A stretch of DNA of 43,888 nucleotides, taken from JBHOQX01 sp042408595 (GTDB taxonomy: Bacteria > Chloroflexota > Chloroflexia > Chloroflexales > Roseiflexaceae). Under the pieces are notes generated by a model. That model saw nothing but the letters and a program-made list of their open reading frames with translations. It had not been told where the DNA came from and did no database searches. Position 1 is the stretch's first letter. Every line of letters begins with the position of its first letter. Positions 8,555 to 17,673 of this stretch are shown here, piece by piece. The position numbers and the translations under genes are program-made. The stretch spans positions 1 through 43,888 of the forward strand of contig JBHOQX010000127.1 in assembly GCA_042408595.1 (NCBI GenBank), given 5' to 3'.

Positions 8555-9592
8555 ATGGCTGATACGCTGCGAATCGGCGTGCTCGGGCTGAGCCACGATC
8601 ACGTCTGGGAGAACCTGCGCGCGCTGGCCGCGTCCGGCGCGGGAGCGTTGGTAGCGGCGGCCGATCCGCGCCCCGAGCTCCGCGAGCAGGCGCGCGCCCT
8701 GGGCTGCGAGCGGCTGTTCGACGACTACGAGCGGCTGCTGGACGACGTGGCTCTCGATGCGGTCTACATCTTCGCCGATAACCGCACGGGCGCCGAGTTG
8801 GGGCGGCGGGCGGCGGCGCGCGGGTTGCACATCCTGATCGAAAAGCCGATGGCCGCCGACCTGCCGGGCGCGGCCGGGCTGCACGCGGCGGCGCGCGCGG
8901 CGGGTGTGCAGTTGATGGTCAACTGGCCGATCGCCTGGTGGCCCGATCTCCAGTTCGCGCTGCGGCTGATCGACGAAGGGCGGATCGGCCAGGTGTTTCA
9001 GGTCAATTACCGCTCGGCGCACGCCGGCCCGCGCGAACTCGGCTGCTCACCGGCCTTCTCGGAGTGGCTGTACGATCCGCGGCGCAACGGCGGCGGTGCG
9101 CTGATCGACTACTGCTGCTACGGCGCGGCACTCACCTGCCTGCTGCTCGGGCTGCCCTCGCGCGTCACGGCGGTGAGCGCGCGAATCGCCAAGCCGGACC
9201 TGCCGGCGGAGGACAACGCCGTGCTGCTTATGCAGCACGCCCGGGCGATCAGCAGCAGCACGGCTTCCTGGACTCAGATCGGGCACCTGACGAGCTACAT
9301 CCCGACGTTCTACGGCAGCGAGGGCACGCTTGTGGTGCAGCGCGGCGAGGTGTGGCTGGCCGACCGGGCGCACGAGGACGGCGTGCGGCTGGACGTGCCG
9401 CCCCCGACGCCGGGCGCGCGCTCGTCCGCGGAGTTCTTCCTCGGCCATGTCCGCTCTGGCGAGCCGATCCGGGGGCTGTGCAGCCCGGAGGTCGGCCTGA
9501 TGGCGCAGGAAGTGCTCGCCGCCGGGCTGCGCTCCGCGGCAGAGGGGCGAGCCGTGTCGCTGCCGCTCCCTGTGAGCAGTCTAGCGTTCTGA
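8555..9592 (+). CDS. Gfo/Idh/MocA-family oxidoreductase 3
   Basis: A 345-aa protein with Rossmann start RIGVLGLSHDHVWEN (the GLSHDH variant of the nucleotide-binding loop seen in some family branches) and a normal EKP at 96-98 (LIEKPMAAD). The C-terminal domain has GGGALIDYCCYGAAL, where the Asp is kept but the usual His position is Tyr. The start ATG lies in GGTGGCATATG. It is the third family member in the operon; with its two diverged neighbours it could act in successive oxidation/reduction steps, as known for keto-sugar pathways run by several Gfo/Idh/MocA proteins. The exact substrate is not visible. Confidence 0.85.
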   Translation: MADTLRIGVLGLSHDHVWENLRALAASGAGALVAAADPRPELREQARALGCERLFDDYERLLDDVALDAVYIFADNRTGAELGRRAAARGLHILIEKPMAADLPGAAGLHAAARAAGVQLMVNWPIAWWPDLQFALRLIDEGRIGQVFQVNYRSAHAGPRELGCSPAFSEWLYDPRRNGGGALIDYCCYGAALTCLLLGLPSRVTAVSARIAKPDLPAEDNAVLLMQHARAISSSTASWTQIGHLTSYIPTFYGSEGTLVVQRGEVWLADRAHEDGVRLDVPPPTPGARSSAEFFLGHVRSGEPIRGLCSPEVGLMAQEVLAAGLRSAAEGRAVSLPLPVSSLAF

Positions 9593-9679
9593 GAGGCCGT
9601 CTGAAACGCTCCCGGCGGGGGAGTTGGGATCCTGCGGCCCCCGAAGATATCCTGCTCCGCTGCACGGACGCCAGAATAC

Positions 9680-9722
9680 TACCCCCTCTCCCAGGTACGG
9701 GCGAGGGGCACGGGGGTGAGGG
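9680..9722. repeat. Intergenic CCCCTCTCCC / GGGCGAGGGG hairpin repeat
   Basis: CCCCTCTCCC and GGGCGAGGGG form a near-perfect stem over a short loop, followed by CACGGGGGTGAGGG. This text is a widespread dispersed intergenic motif in high-GC bacteria, recognised from memory. It probably acts as a hairpin at the end of the preceding transcript or is a passive repeat. Confidence 0.5.
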
Positions 9723-9810
9723 CATTGGAGCGCATCACCATTCCCGCTCGGCCTGCGCGATCCATACGCCATCCATCCGCTCGACTGGCTGCGCGCCTCA
9801 GAACATCAAG

Positions 9811-9844
9811 CTTTCGCCCTTCGTCCTTCGTCTTTCGTCCGAAG
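9811..9844. repeat. Heptanucleotide array (CCTTCGT type)
   Basis: The run reads CCTTCGT, CCTTCGT, CTTTCGT, CC with period seven (GGACGAA on the other strand), directly upstream of the ribosome-binding site of the isomerase gene. Same GGACGNN family as the arrays inside the megasynthase genes. Confidence 0.65.
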
Positions 9845-9864
9845 CGCATAGAGGAGCCAAACCA

Positions 9865-10632
9865 ATGCAAACCACCTTCTGTTCGGCAAATTACGTGGCC
9901 CGCGCCGCGAACTACGCGCTGCGCCCGTTCGACTGGGGCAAGGCCGAGCGTCTCACGGTCGAAGCGAACACCGAGGCAGCGTTCGACGCGATGTGCCGCG
10001 ATGTCGCGGCAGCCGGGTTCCGCTCGATCGAGATCTGGCGGGCCCACGCCTGGCCGGAGGGGCTGGACGACGCGCGGGCCGCGGCGCTGCTGGCCGCGCT
10101 GGGACGGCACGGCCTGGCCGCCGTCAGCTATGCCGGCGGAGTGAACGGCCCGGACGCCGCGGACATGATGCGCGCCGCGCGCAAGCTCGGCATCACCCTG
10201 ATCGCCGGCTCGCTCAGCGCCGAGCGCGCGCCGGAGGTAGCCCGGCTGGCGCGCGAGCACGGCGTGCGTATCGCCATCGAGAACCACCCGGAGAAGCACC
10301 CGGACGAGGTGCTCGCCAAGCTCGCCGGAAACGAGGACGTGATCGGTGCGTGTGTCGACACCGGCTGGTGGCTGACACAGGGATACGACCCTGCGGCGGC
10401 CATCCGGGCGCTCGGCCCGCACCTGTGGCATGTGCATCTGAAGAGCGTCCGGGCGGTTGGCGGCCACGAGACCTGTCCGCTCGACGAGGGGCTGCTGGAC
10501 GTACCGGCGGTGCTCGCCGCGCTGCGCGAGGTCGGCTACGACGGCTACCTGAGCATCGAGCACGAGCCGGAGTACCACGATCCGACCGCCGAGGTTGCGC
10601 GCAGCCGGGAGTATGTAGAACGTCTGCTGTAG
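9865..10632 (+). CDS. Sugar phosphate isomerase/epimerase (xylose isomerase-like TIM barrel)
   Basis: A 255-aa TIM-barrel protein of the AP-endonuclease-2/xylose-isomerase-like family. Likely metal and substrate ligands are visible: E139 in IAIENHPEKHP, D165 in CVDTGWW, H189/H191 in WHVHLKS, and E232 in SIEHEPE. Members isomerise or epimerise sugars, inositols or keto acids. The ATG at 9865 has GAGGAG eight bases upstream; the reading frame is open much further 5-prime, but that part overlaps the previous gene and is not coding. Pairing of such an enzyme with Gfo/Idh/MocA oxidoreductases is a common pattern in sugar and cyclitol use, consistent with the operon context. Confidence 0.87.
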   Translation: MQTTFCSANYVARAANYALRPFDWGKAERLTVEANTEAAFDAMCRDVAAAGFRSIEIWRAHAWPEGLDDARAAALLAALGRHGLAAVSYAGGVNGPDAADMMRAARKLGITLIAGSLSAERAPEVARLAREHGVRIAIENHPEKHPDEVLAKLAGNEDVIGACVDTGWWLTQGYDPAAAIRALGPHLWHVHLKSVRAVGGHETCPLDEGLLDVPAVLAALREVGYDGYLSIEHEPEYHDPTAEVARSREYVERLL

Positions 10633-10712
10633 GCCCGGACGGGCGCACGGACCGAGCGTCGGACGGCAGTCAGCCAATCCGACCATCAGACATCGGCCGG
10701 TTTCTTTGATGA

Positions 10713-10835
10713 CCGCCCTGGTACACCGACCCGCAGAGGATCATCCTGCGCGACCGACGCGCGAGGCCGTTCGAAGAGCCGGTGCCGGAGGTGAAGGGGA
10801 TCGCCCTCTATTGCTTCCGCGCGCCGCCGACATAG
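10713..10835 (+). pseudogene. Possible C-terminal remnant of an unidentified gene
   Basis: In the 295-base gap before the GH1 gene, one frame from a stop at 10710-10712 to a stop at 10833-10835 reads WYTDPQRIILRDRRARPFEE and ends VKGIALYCFRAPPT, which looks like the tail of a real protein. There is no start codon or ribosome-binding site, so if real it is a truncated relic. The family was not recognised. The rest of the gap (10633-10712, 10836-10927) shows only degenerate repeat-like text. Confidence 0.25.
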
Positions 10836-10927
10836 CGACTCGTCCATCACCCGTTGTGGCCTGCGATCGCCGCTCGCTCGCCACCAAGCTCTCGTCGCTC
10901 AGCTGCAATCTCTAGCGAGGTAATGCA

Positions 10928-12265
10928 ATGGCCCAGCACTTCCCGGACGGTTTCCTGTGGGGCGCGGCGACCGCCGCCTACCAGATCGAAGGGGCGTGGA
11001 ACGAAGACGGACGCGGCGAGTCGATCTGGGATCGCTTCGCCCATACCCCTGGCAAGATATTTCAGAACCAGAACGGCGACATCGCCTGCGACCACTACCA
11101 CCGCTGGCGCGACGACATCGCGCTGATGCGCGAGATCGGGCTGAATGCCTATCGCTTCTCGATCAGCTGGCCGCGCATCCTGCCGGAGGGAACGGGCGCG
11201 GTCAACCAGGCCGGGCTGGATTTTTACGACCGGCTGGTCGATGGGCTGCTCGACGCCGGGGTGCGCCCGTTCGTCACGCTCTACCACTGGGACCTGCCGC
11301 AGGCGCTGCAGGACCGCGGCGGCTGGGCCAGCCGCGACACTGCCGCGGCGTTCGTCCGCTACGCCGAGATCGTTGTGCGCCGCCTGGGCGACCGGGTGAA
11401 GGACTGGATCACGCACAACGAGCCGTGGTGTACGGCGTTTCTCGGCCACTGGCTCGGCCAGCACGCCCCCGGTCTGCACCACGGCCCGGTGCTCCAGGTC
11501 GCCCATCATGTGCTGCTGTCGCACGGGCTGGCCGTGCCGGCGATCCGCGCCGCCGGCCCCGGCGCGCGGGTCGGGATCGCGCCGAACTTCTCGCCGGCCT
11601 ACCCCGCCTCGGACAGCCCGGCCGACCAGGCCGCCGCCCGCCGCCACGACGGCTTTTTCAACCGCTGGTTCCTCGATCCGCTCTTCGGCCGCGGCTATCC
11701 GGAGGACATGCTGGCGCTCTATGGCCCGATGGCGCCGCAGCCCCAGCCCGGCGACCTCGACACGATCGCCGCGCCGATCGATTTCCTCGGCGTCAATTTC
11801 TACAACCGCGCGGTCGTGCGGGACGCGCCGGACAACCCGCCGCTCCACGTCGCCGCTATCGAGCCGCCGGGCGAGTACACCGCCATGGGCTGGGAGGTCT
11901 ACCCGGACGCGCTGCGCGTTTTGCTGCTGCGGCTCCAGCGCGACTACGCCCCGCCACGGATGTATATCACCGAGAACGGCGCGGCCTACGAAGACACGCT
12001 GGAGGGGGATGCGGTCCACGACCCGCAGCGCATCGCCTACCTCGCCGGCCACCTGGCCGCCTGCCAGGCCGCGATCGCCGACGGCGCGCGGGTGGAGGGC
12101 TACTTCGTCTGGTCGCTGATGGATAATTTCGAGTGGGCCTACGGCTACAGCAAGCGCTTCGGCCTGGCCTACACCGACTACCCGACGCAGCGCCGCATCC
12201 CCAAGGACAGCGCGCGTTTCTACCGCACGGTAATCGAGCGCAACGGGCTGGACGAGCTGCGTTAG
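10928..12265 (+). CDS. GH1 beta-glucosidase
   Basis: Cytoplasmic retaining beta-glycosidase of glycoside hydrolase family 1, 445 aa, full length. It begins FPDGFLWGAATAAYQIEGA, the family N-terminal signature. The acid/base glutamate is E165 in THNEPW and the nucleophile is E349 in YITENGAA. The C-terminal sugar-binding segment is SLMDNFEWAYGYSKRFGL. There is no signal peptide, so it hydrolyses glucosides already imported. Nine bases separate it from the GH2 gene. With that neighbour it would remove terminal beta-linked glucose (or a related sugar, since many GH1 enzymes are broad) from short oligosaccharides. Confidence 0.95.
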   Translation: MAQHFPDGFLWGAATAAYQIEGAWNEDGRGESIWDRFAHTPGKIFQNQNGDIACDHYHRWRDDIALMREIGLNAYRFSISWPRILPEGTGAVNQAGLDFYDRLVDGLLDAGVRPFVTLYHWDLPQALQDRGGWASRDTAAAFVRYAEIVVRRLGDRVKDWITHNEPWCTAFLGHWLGQHAPGLHHGPVLQVAHHVLLSHGLAVPAIRAAGPGARVGIAPNFSPAYPASDSPADQAAARRHDGFFNRWFLDPLFGRGYPEDMLALYGPMAPQPQPGDLDTIAAPIDFLGVNFYNRAVVRDAPDNPPLHVAAIEPPGEYTAMGWEVYPDALRVLLLRLQRDYAPPRMYITENGAAYEDTLEGDAVHDPQRIAYLAGHLAACQAAIADGARVEGYFVWSLMDNFEWAYGYSKRFGLAYTDYPTQRRIPKDSARFYRTVIERNGLDELR

Positions 12266-12274
12266 GACGACGCG

Positions 12275-14734
12275 ATGCACACCCTTTTGCTCACCAACGG
12301 CTGGCAGGTACGCCGGCGCGACCCGGCCCGCCCCCTGGCTGACGACGTCGCTGCCGCCGACGGCTGGCTGCCCGCCAGCGCGCCCGGCACGGTGCACCAG
12401 GACCTGCTGGCCGCCGGCGCCATCCCCGATCCATTCGTCGCCTTGAACGAGCGCGAGGTCCAGTGGGTCGGTGAGGCCGACTGGCTCTACCGCAGCACCT
12501 TCGATCTGCCGCCCGAGCTGGCCGCCGCACCCCGCCTCGACCTCTGCTTCGACGGGCTCGACACCTTCGCGACGGTCTGGCTGAACGGCGAACAGGTGCT
12601 GGCGAGCGACAACATGTTTGTTCCGCGGCGTCTGGCTGTCGCCGGCCAGCTGCGCGCCGGCGGCAACCAGCTGTGCATCCTGTTCGAGTCGGCGCTGCGG
12701 CGCGGGCGCGAGCGCGAAACCGCCGCCGAGAAGCTGCCGCTCTGGAACGGCGACTCGAGCCGCCTGTACGTCCGCAAGGCGCAGTACCACTACGGCTGGG
12801 ACTGGGGGCCGACGCTGCTGACGGCCGGGCCGTGGCGCACCATCCGGCTGGAGGGCTATGCCGCCCGCGTCGCTGAACTGGCCTGCCCGGCGGAGCTCAG
12901 CGCCGACCTGGCATCCGCCCGGCTGCCGGCCCATGCCCTGGTCGAAGGGGACGCTACGGCGGTACGCTTCGAACTGTTCGGGCCGGACGGCGCGCTCCTG
13001 CACAGCACCGACGTGCCGGTGGAGGACGGCGCGGCGGCGTACACCTTCACCGTGGCGTCGCCGGCCCTCTGGTGGCCGCGCAGCTACGGCGGCCAGCCGC
13101 TGTACCGGCTGGCCGCCACAGCCAGCACCGACCGGCGGGAGCTTCGGTTGGGGCTGCGCCGGCTGCGGCTCGTGCAGGAGCCGCTCGACGGCGAGGCGGG
13201 CGCAAGCTTCTTTTTCGAGGTGAACAACACCCCGATCTTCTGCGGCGGCGCGAACTGGATCCCGGCCGACTCCTTCACGCCGCGCGTCACGCCGGAGCGC
13301 TACCGCGCCTGGATCGAACGCGCCATCGACGCTAATCTGGTGATGCTGCGCGTCTGGGGCGGCGGCATCTACGAGGACGACACCTTCTACGACCTGTGCG
13401 ACGAAGCCGGCCTGCTGGTCTGGCAGGATTTCATGTTCGCCTGCGGGCTCTATCCTGCCGATCCGGCCTTCCAGGCCGGCGTGCGCGCCGAGGCCGAGGC
13501 GCAGGTGCGCCGCCTGCGCCATCACCCATGCATCGCCCTGTGGTGCGGCAACAACGAGGACTACCTGCTCGCCGGGCTGCTCGGGCGCTACGACCCGGCC
13601 CGCCCGCCTGAAGGCGACACGGCCTTCCCCGCCCGCACGATCTACGAGCGGCTGCTGCCCGACGTCTGCGCCGCACTCGACCCGGCGCGCCCCTACTGGC
13701 CCGGCTCGCCCTACGGCGGCGCGGACCCGAACGACCCGGCGAGCGGCGACCGGCACACGTGGGATATCTGGCACGGCCTTGTCGCGCCATACCAACATTA
13801 TGTCAAATTTGGCGGACGATTCGTCAGTGAGTTCGGTATGCAGGCCGCGCCTGTGATGGCGACGATCGCCGCCTTCATGCCGCCAGGCGACCGCAACCCC
13901 TTCGGGCCGGCCTTTGAACATCACAATAAAGCGCCGGATGGACCACGCCGCCTGGCGGTGTATCTGAGCGACAATCTGCCGCTTCCAGCAACGCTCGATG
14001 ATTATGTCTACTCTACCCAACTCATCCAGGCCGAGGCACTGACATACGCCGTGCCCACCTGGCGGCGGGGTTGGGGCGGGCCAGGGCGCTACGCCAGCGC
14101 CGGCGCGCTGGTCTGGCAGCTCAACGACTGCTGGCCGGTGACGAGCTGGGCGTTGGTGGACTATTACCTGCGGCCCAAGCCGGCGTACTACGCGCTGCGG
14201 CGCGGGCTGGCCCCACTGGCGCTGGGGCTGGCCGCTGGCGCGGCGGGCGTGGAGGTCTGGGCGGTGAACGGCACGCTCGCGCTGGTCGAGGCCGAGCTGG
14301 AGCTGCGCGCCTGGACACTCGACGGCGCGCTGGCGGCGGAGGAGCGGCGCGCCGTGGCGCTCGGGCCGAACCAGGCGACCGAGCTAGGCGTCTTCGGCGG
14401 GGCCGGGGCGGGCCATGTCGTCGGGGCGCGCCTGGTCTCGCTGCATCGCGGCCAGCCGGCCGGGGGCGAGGTACTGGCACGCGCCGCGCTGTGGCCACAG
14501 CCGCTGAAGTACCTGCCGCTGCGCGACCCTGGCATCCGGGTCGAGGCGCTCGGCGGCGGTCGGTTCCGTGTCAGCGCGGCGCGCCCGGCCAAGGGTGTCT
14601 GGCTGGCCGCCGGCGGCGAGGTCGAATGGAGCGACAACATGCTGGACGTGCTGCCGGGCGATCCGCAGGAGATCGCGGCGCAGGGCGGTGCGCCAGGTTC
14701 GGAGGTCAAAGTCCACTATTTGCAATTCAACTAA
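12275..14734 (+). CDS. GH2 beta-mannosidase-like glycosidase
   Basis: An 819-aa GH2 enzyme. An N-terminal jelly-roll sugar-binding domain (about 1-190, with WLYRSTFDLP and the KAQYHYGWDWGP stretch typical of beta-mannosidases) precedes an immunoglobulin-like domain and a TIM barrel. The acid/base is E428 in LWCGNNED and the nucleophile is E519 in RFVSEFGMQ. The GNNE form and the WDWGP element favour beta-mannosidase over beta-galactosidase. There is no signal peptide, so it acts in the cytoplasm on imported manno-oligosaccharides. A stretch near 13780-14050, which includes the nucleophile, has visibly lower GC and different codon choice than the flanking parts. It ends the operon that begins at 4829. 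Confidence 0.92.
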   Translation: MHTLLLTNGWQVRRRDPARPLADDVAAADGWLPASAPGTVHQDLLAAGAIPDPFVALNEREVQWVGEADWLYRSTFDLPPELAAAPRLDLCFDGLDTFATVWLNGEQVLASDNMFVPRRLAVAGQLRAGGNQLCILFESALRRGRERETAAEKLPLWNGDSSRLYVRKAQYHYGWDWGPTLLTAGPWRTIRLEGYAARVAELACPAELSADLASARLPAHALVEGDATAVRFELFGPDGALLHSTDVPVEDGAAAYTFTVASPALWWPRSYGGQPLYRLAATASTDRRELRLGLRRLRLVQEPLDGEAGASFFFEVNNTPIFCGGANWIPADSFTPRVTPERYRAWIERAIDANLVMLRVWGGGIYEDDTFYDLCDEAGLLVWQDFMFACGLYPADPAFQAGVRAEAEAQVRRLRHHPCIALWCGNNEDYLLAGLLGRYDPARPPEGDTAFPARTIYERLLPDVCAALDPARPYWPGSPYGGADPNDPASGDRHTWDIWHGLVAPYQHYVKFGGRFVSEFGMQAAPVMATIAAFMPPGDRNPFGPAFEHHNKAPDGPRRLAVYLSDNLPLPATLDDYVYSTQLIQAEALTYAVPTWRRGWGGPGRYASAGALVWQLNDCWPVTSWALVDYYLRPKPAYYALRRGLAPLALGLAAGAAGVEVWAVNGTLALVEAELELRAWTLDGALAAEERRAVALGPNQATELGVFGGAGAGHVVGARLVSLHRGQPAGGEVLARAALWPQPLKYLPLRDPGIRVEALGGGRFRVSAARPAKGVWLAAGGEVEWSDNMLDVLPGDPQEIAAQGGAPGSEVKVHYLQFN

Positions 14735-15114
14735 TCAACGGAATCAACGCAACGTAATCGTGCTATCAGCCGGAGGCACACGCACGCCCAAGTCATGGCG
14801 ACGCTTCCTGACCATCGCGCCGGTCGGGGCCACCGCGCTGCCGGGGGCCGCCGCGCCGGCGCAGCCCGGCCAGCGGCCCGCGCGAATCAACACGGTATCC
14901 TCGCTCAGCTCCATCTCAGGTCGGAGGCCATTCCCGCCGATTGTCCCATCACCGCTGGCGGATATTCCGCCGGCCGCCCGATGCCGCGCCTCGCCCGGTA
15001 TGCTACGCTCATCCCAAGAGCGAGAAGGATTGCGATACGGCGGCCGCGGGAGCGACAGGCGCCCGCGTCGCCGCCGACCGGCCACCGCTGCGCCGCCGTT
15101 CCCACAGGGAAAAC
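14735..15114. other. Gene-free stretch upstream of the XRE/NB-ARC regulator
   Basis: There are 380 bases between the GH2 stop and the regulator start. Both strands show open frames of biased composition, but none has a start, ribosome-binding site or recognisable product. No convincing promoter hexamer pair or hairpin with T-run was found, although a TATGCT at about 14999 could be a -10 element. Confidence 0.5.
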
Positions 15115-17637
15115 ATGAACGATCCACGCCCCTTCGGCCCCTGGCTGCGCGAATTGCGCGCCGCACGTGATCTGACGCAGGAGGCGCTGGCCGAACGTGT
15201 CGGCTGCGCGCCCCAGACGATCCGCAAGCTCGAGAGCGGCGAGCGCCGCCCATCGCGCGAGATGGCCGCCCGCCTGGCACACATCCTCGACCTGCCGGAC
15301 GCGGCACGCGGCGACTTTGTGCGCGCCGCCCGCGCGCCGCGCCCGGCCGCCGGCGCCGCAGCGCCCGCGCATCCGGTCGTCCTCCCGCCGCCGATCGTCT
15401 CCTTGCCGGCGGCGCCGAATGCGCTGGTCGGGCGGGAGGCCGAGCTGGAGGCGCTGGCTGGCCTGCTGCGCGACCCGGCTGTGCGGCTGATTACGCTGGC
15501 CGGCCTGGGCGGCGCCGGTAAAACGCGCCTGGCGCTCGCCGCCGCCGCGGCGCATACCGGAGCTTTTGCCGACGGCGTGGCTTTTGTCGCCCTTGCGCCC
15601 GTCGAGTCACCGGAGCAGCTGGCGCGCATGATCGCGGGCGCGCTTGGCGTGGAGGCGAGTGATCGCGGCAGCCCGGCGGACCAATTGCTTGGCTACTTGC
15701 ACGAGCGGCACATGCTGCTGGTACTGGACAACTTCGAGCACGACCTGGCGGGTGCCGACCTGCTGGCCGAGATCGCCGGCCGTGCGCCGGACGTGACGCT
15801 GCTGGTCACATCGCGCGAGCGGCTGCGTCTCCCATTCGAGTGGGTTATCCATGTCGCGGGTTTGCCGCGGAACGACGCGCTCGCGCTCTTCGTGCAGCGG
15901 GCGCGCCAGGCCGGCTACGCCGTCGCCGACGGCGACCGCACCGCAATCGCCCGTATCTGCGCGCTCGTCGACGGGCTGCCGCTGGCGATCGAGCTGGCCG
16001 CCGCCTGGACACCGCTGCTCGCGTGCCAGGAGATCGCCGCCGAGATCGAGCGGAGCATGGACTTCCTGGCGCGGGGCGTGCGCCCCCATCCGGGGGGGCG
16101 CGGCGCATCGCAGCGCCACCATTCGCTGCGGGCCGTGTTCGATTCGTCGTGGCGGCTGCTGCCGGAGGCCGAGCGCCGCGTGTTGCTCCGGCTGTCGGTC
16201 TTCCGCCGCGGCTTCAGCCGGGCGGCGGCGGAGGCGGTCTGCGGCGCACCCGGGTTGCTTCCCGCGCTCGCGGCGCTGGCCGATCGGTCGCTGCTGCGGG
16301 CCGGGGCCGGCGGGCGCTTCGAGTTGCACGAGATGGTCCGGCAGTTCGCGGCTGAGTTGCTCGACTCCGCGCCAGCGGATCATGCTGACGCGCGCGCCCG
16401 GCATGCCGCCTACTACGCCGGGCTTCTCGCGCAGCACGAGACCGCGCTCAAGAGCGACGCCCAGCTTGCGACGCTCGCGGCCCTGGCGCCGGACATGGAC
16501 AACATCCGGCTGGCCTGGCAGCACGCCGTCGAGGCAGCCGATGGCGCGCGCCTGCACCAGATGGCGCCGGGGCTCGGCTGGCTGTATGAAGTACGCGCGT
16601 GGTTCGCTGAGGCCGACGCGGCCTTTGGCCGGGCGGCGGCGGCGCTGGCGCCCACGGCCGCGGGCGATGGTGCGGCTGACCGGGCGGCGTACGGCCTCAT
16701 TTTGGCGACGCACGGCTGGTTCCGCTTTCGCGCCGGCAGCCCCGCGGATGCGACCGCCCTGCTGGATCGCAGCATTCCGCTCTTGCGGGGCGGCCACGAC
16801 GCCGAAGGGCTGGCGCTGGCGCTGATCTGGCGTGGCTTCATCGGCGACCTCCTCGGCGACACGGCAGCGGCGCGCGGTGTGCTGCAAGCGGCACTCGACG
16901 CCGCTCGTGGAACCGGCAGCGGATGGCTGGCGGCGCTGGCGCTGGCGGCGGCCGGGGCGGCCGCGCAGCGCCGGGGCGACCTGCCGCAGGCGCGCGAGCT
17001 GCTGTGCGACAGCGTCGCCGCCTGGCGGGCGGTCGGCGATCCGCGCGGGCTGGTGTACAGCCTCACTTTCCTCAGCGCGGTACTGGTTGACCTGCGGCGG
17101 TATCACGAGGCCCAGACGTTGCTGCATGAGTGCGTCGCGATCTGCGGGCGGCTGAACGACCAGTGGGGCATGGCCGCGGCGCTGAACCGGCTCGGGGTCA
17201 TCGCCGCGCGTCAGGGCGATCTGGCCGAGGCGCGCTACCTTTTTATCGAAAGTCTGGCGACGGCGCGGACGCTCGGCGACCATTGGGGCGTCGCCGAATC
17301 GCTGGCAAACCAGGCGGAGCTGGCGCTGGCGCTGGGCGATGTCGCGGCGGCGCGGCAGATCTTCCACGAGGCGCTCGCGGCGGGCGTGCAGCCGACGCCG
17401 GTCCTGCTCAAGGCGCTACTGGGCATCGCGCGCCTCATGGCCCAGAGCGGCGCGGTGGAGTCGGCGCTGGAAGTGCTGGACGCCGTGATGCGCCACCCGT
17501 CCAGCCCGCGCCCGATCGCCGAGCGCGCCGGCCAGATGATCGGCCGGCTGACCGCCACTGCCGCGGCCCCCTCTGCCGGGCCGCAGGCCTTCCCCCTGGT
17601 GCTGGAGCGGGCGCGCCGCTGGGCCGCGCTGATGTGA
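15115..17637 (+). CDS. XRE-HTH / NB-ARC ATPase / TPR regulator
   Basis: An 840-aa STAND-type signalling ATPase. Residues 8-70 form a Cro/CI-type helix-turn-helix (LRELRAARDLTQEALAERVG). After a proline/alanine linker comes the ATPase: LVGREAELEAL, Walker A GLGGAGKT at 130-137, Walker B LLVLDN at 201-206, sensor LLVTSRERL near 235-245, and the GLPLAIELAA motif. The remainder (about 440-840) is helical with TPR-like repeats rich in LA and GD turns, the usual ligand-sensing superstructure. Such proteins switch on ATP binding and control transcription or partner assembly. ATG 15115 follows CAGGGA. It is monocistronic and convergent with the next gene; the target is not evident. Confidence 0.88.
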   Translation: MNDPRPFGPWLRELRAARDLTQEALAERVGCAPQTIRKLESGERRPSREMAARLAHILDLPDAARGDFVRAARAPRPAAGAAAPAHPVVLPPPIVSLPAAPNALVGREAELEALAGLLRDPAVRLITLAGLGGAGKTRLALAAAAAHTGAFADGVAFVALAPVESPEQLARMIAGALGVEASDRGSPADQLLGYLHERHMLLVLDNFEHDLAGADLLAEIAGRAPDVTLLVTSRERLRLPFEWVIHVAGLPRNDALALFVQRARQAGYAVADGDRTAIARICALVDGLPLAIELAAAWTPLLACQEIAAEIERSMDFLARGVRPHPGGRGASQRHHSLRAVFDSSWRLLPEAERRVLLRLSVFRRGFSRAAAEAVCGAPGLLPALAALADRSLLRAGAGGRFELHEMVRQFAAELLDSAPADHADARARHAAYYAGLLAQHETALKSDAQLATLAALAPDMDNIRLAWQHAVEAADGARLHQMAPGLGWLYEVRAWFAEADAAFGRAAAALAPTAAGDGAADRAAYGLILATHGWFRFRAGSPADATALLDRSIPLLRGGHDAEGLALALIWRGFIGDLLGDTAAARGVLQAALDAARGTGSGWLAALALAAAGAAAQRRGDLPQARELLCDSVAAWRAVGDPRGLVYSLTFLSAVLVDLRRYHEAQTLLHECVAICGRLNDQWGMAAALNRLGVIAARQGDLAEARYLFIESLATARTLGDHWGVAESLANQAELALALGDVAAARQIFHEALAAGVQPTPVLLKALLGIARLMAQSGAVESALEVLDAVMRHPSSPRPIAERAGQMIGRLTATAAAPSAGPQAFPLVLERARRWAALM

Positions 17638-17673
17638 CGGTGCGCCCCAAGAGATCGCTTCCTGCGGTTCGCT

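Noticed and set aside
8938..9864. 5-prime extension of the isomerase frame
   Set aside because: It overlaps the oxidoreductase gene out of frame and reads as nonsense; the isomerase has its own ribosome-binding site and ATG at 9865.
10636..10705. Possible further heptamer array before the GH1 gene
   Set aside because: Some period-seven texture (GTCGGACGG, CAGTCAG) but too degenerate to claim by eye.
10847..14020. 1057-codon minus-strand open frame opposite the two glycosidases
   Set aside because: It is antisense to GH1 and GH2, both with intact catalytic motifs. High GC removes stops on the antisense strand; the protein is low-complexity with no domains.
14744..15307. Minus-strand frame before the XRE regulator, ending in a protein-like tail
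   Set aside because: A stretch such as PEMELSEDTVLIRAGRW looks protein-like, but the frame runs antisense into the regulator and no family could be named.
17638..17673. Terminator between the convergent regulator and SRPBCC genes
   Set aside because: The 36-base gap shows no stem with a T-run.
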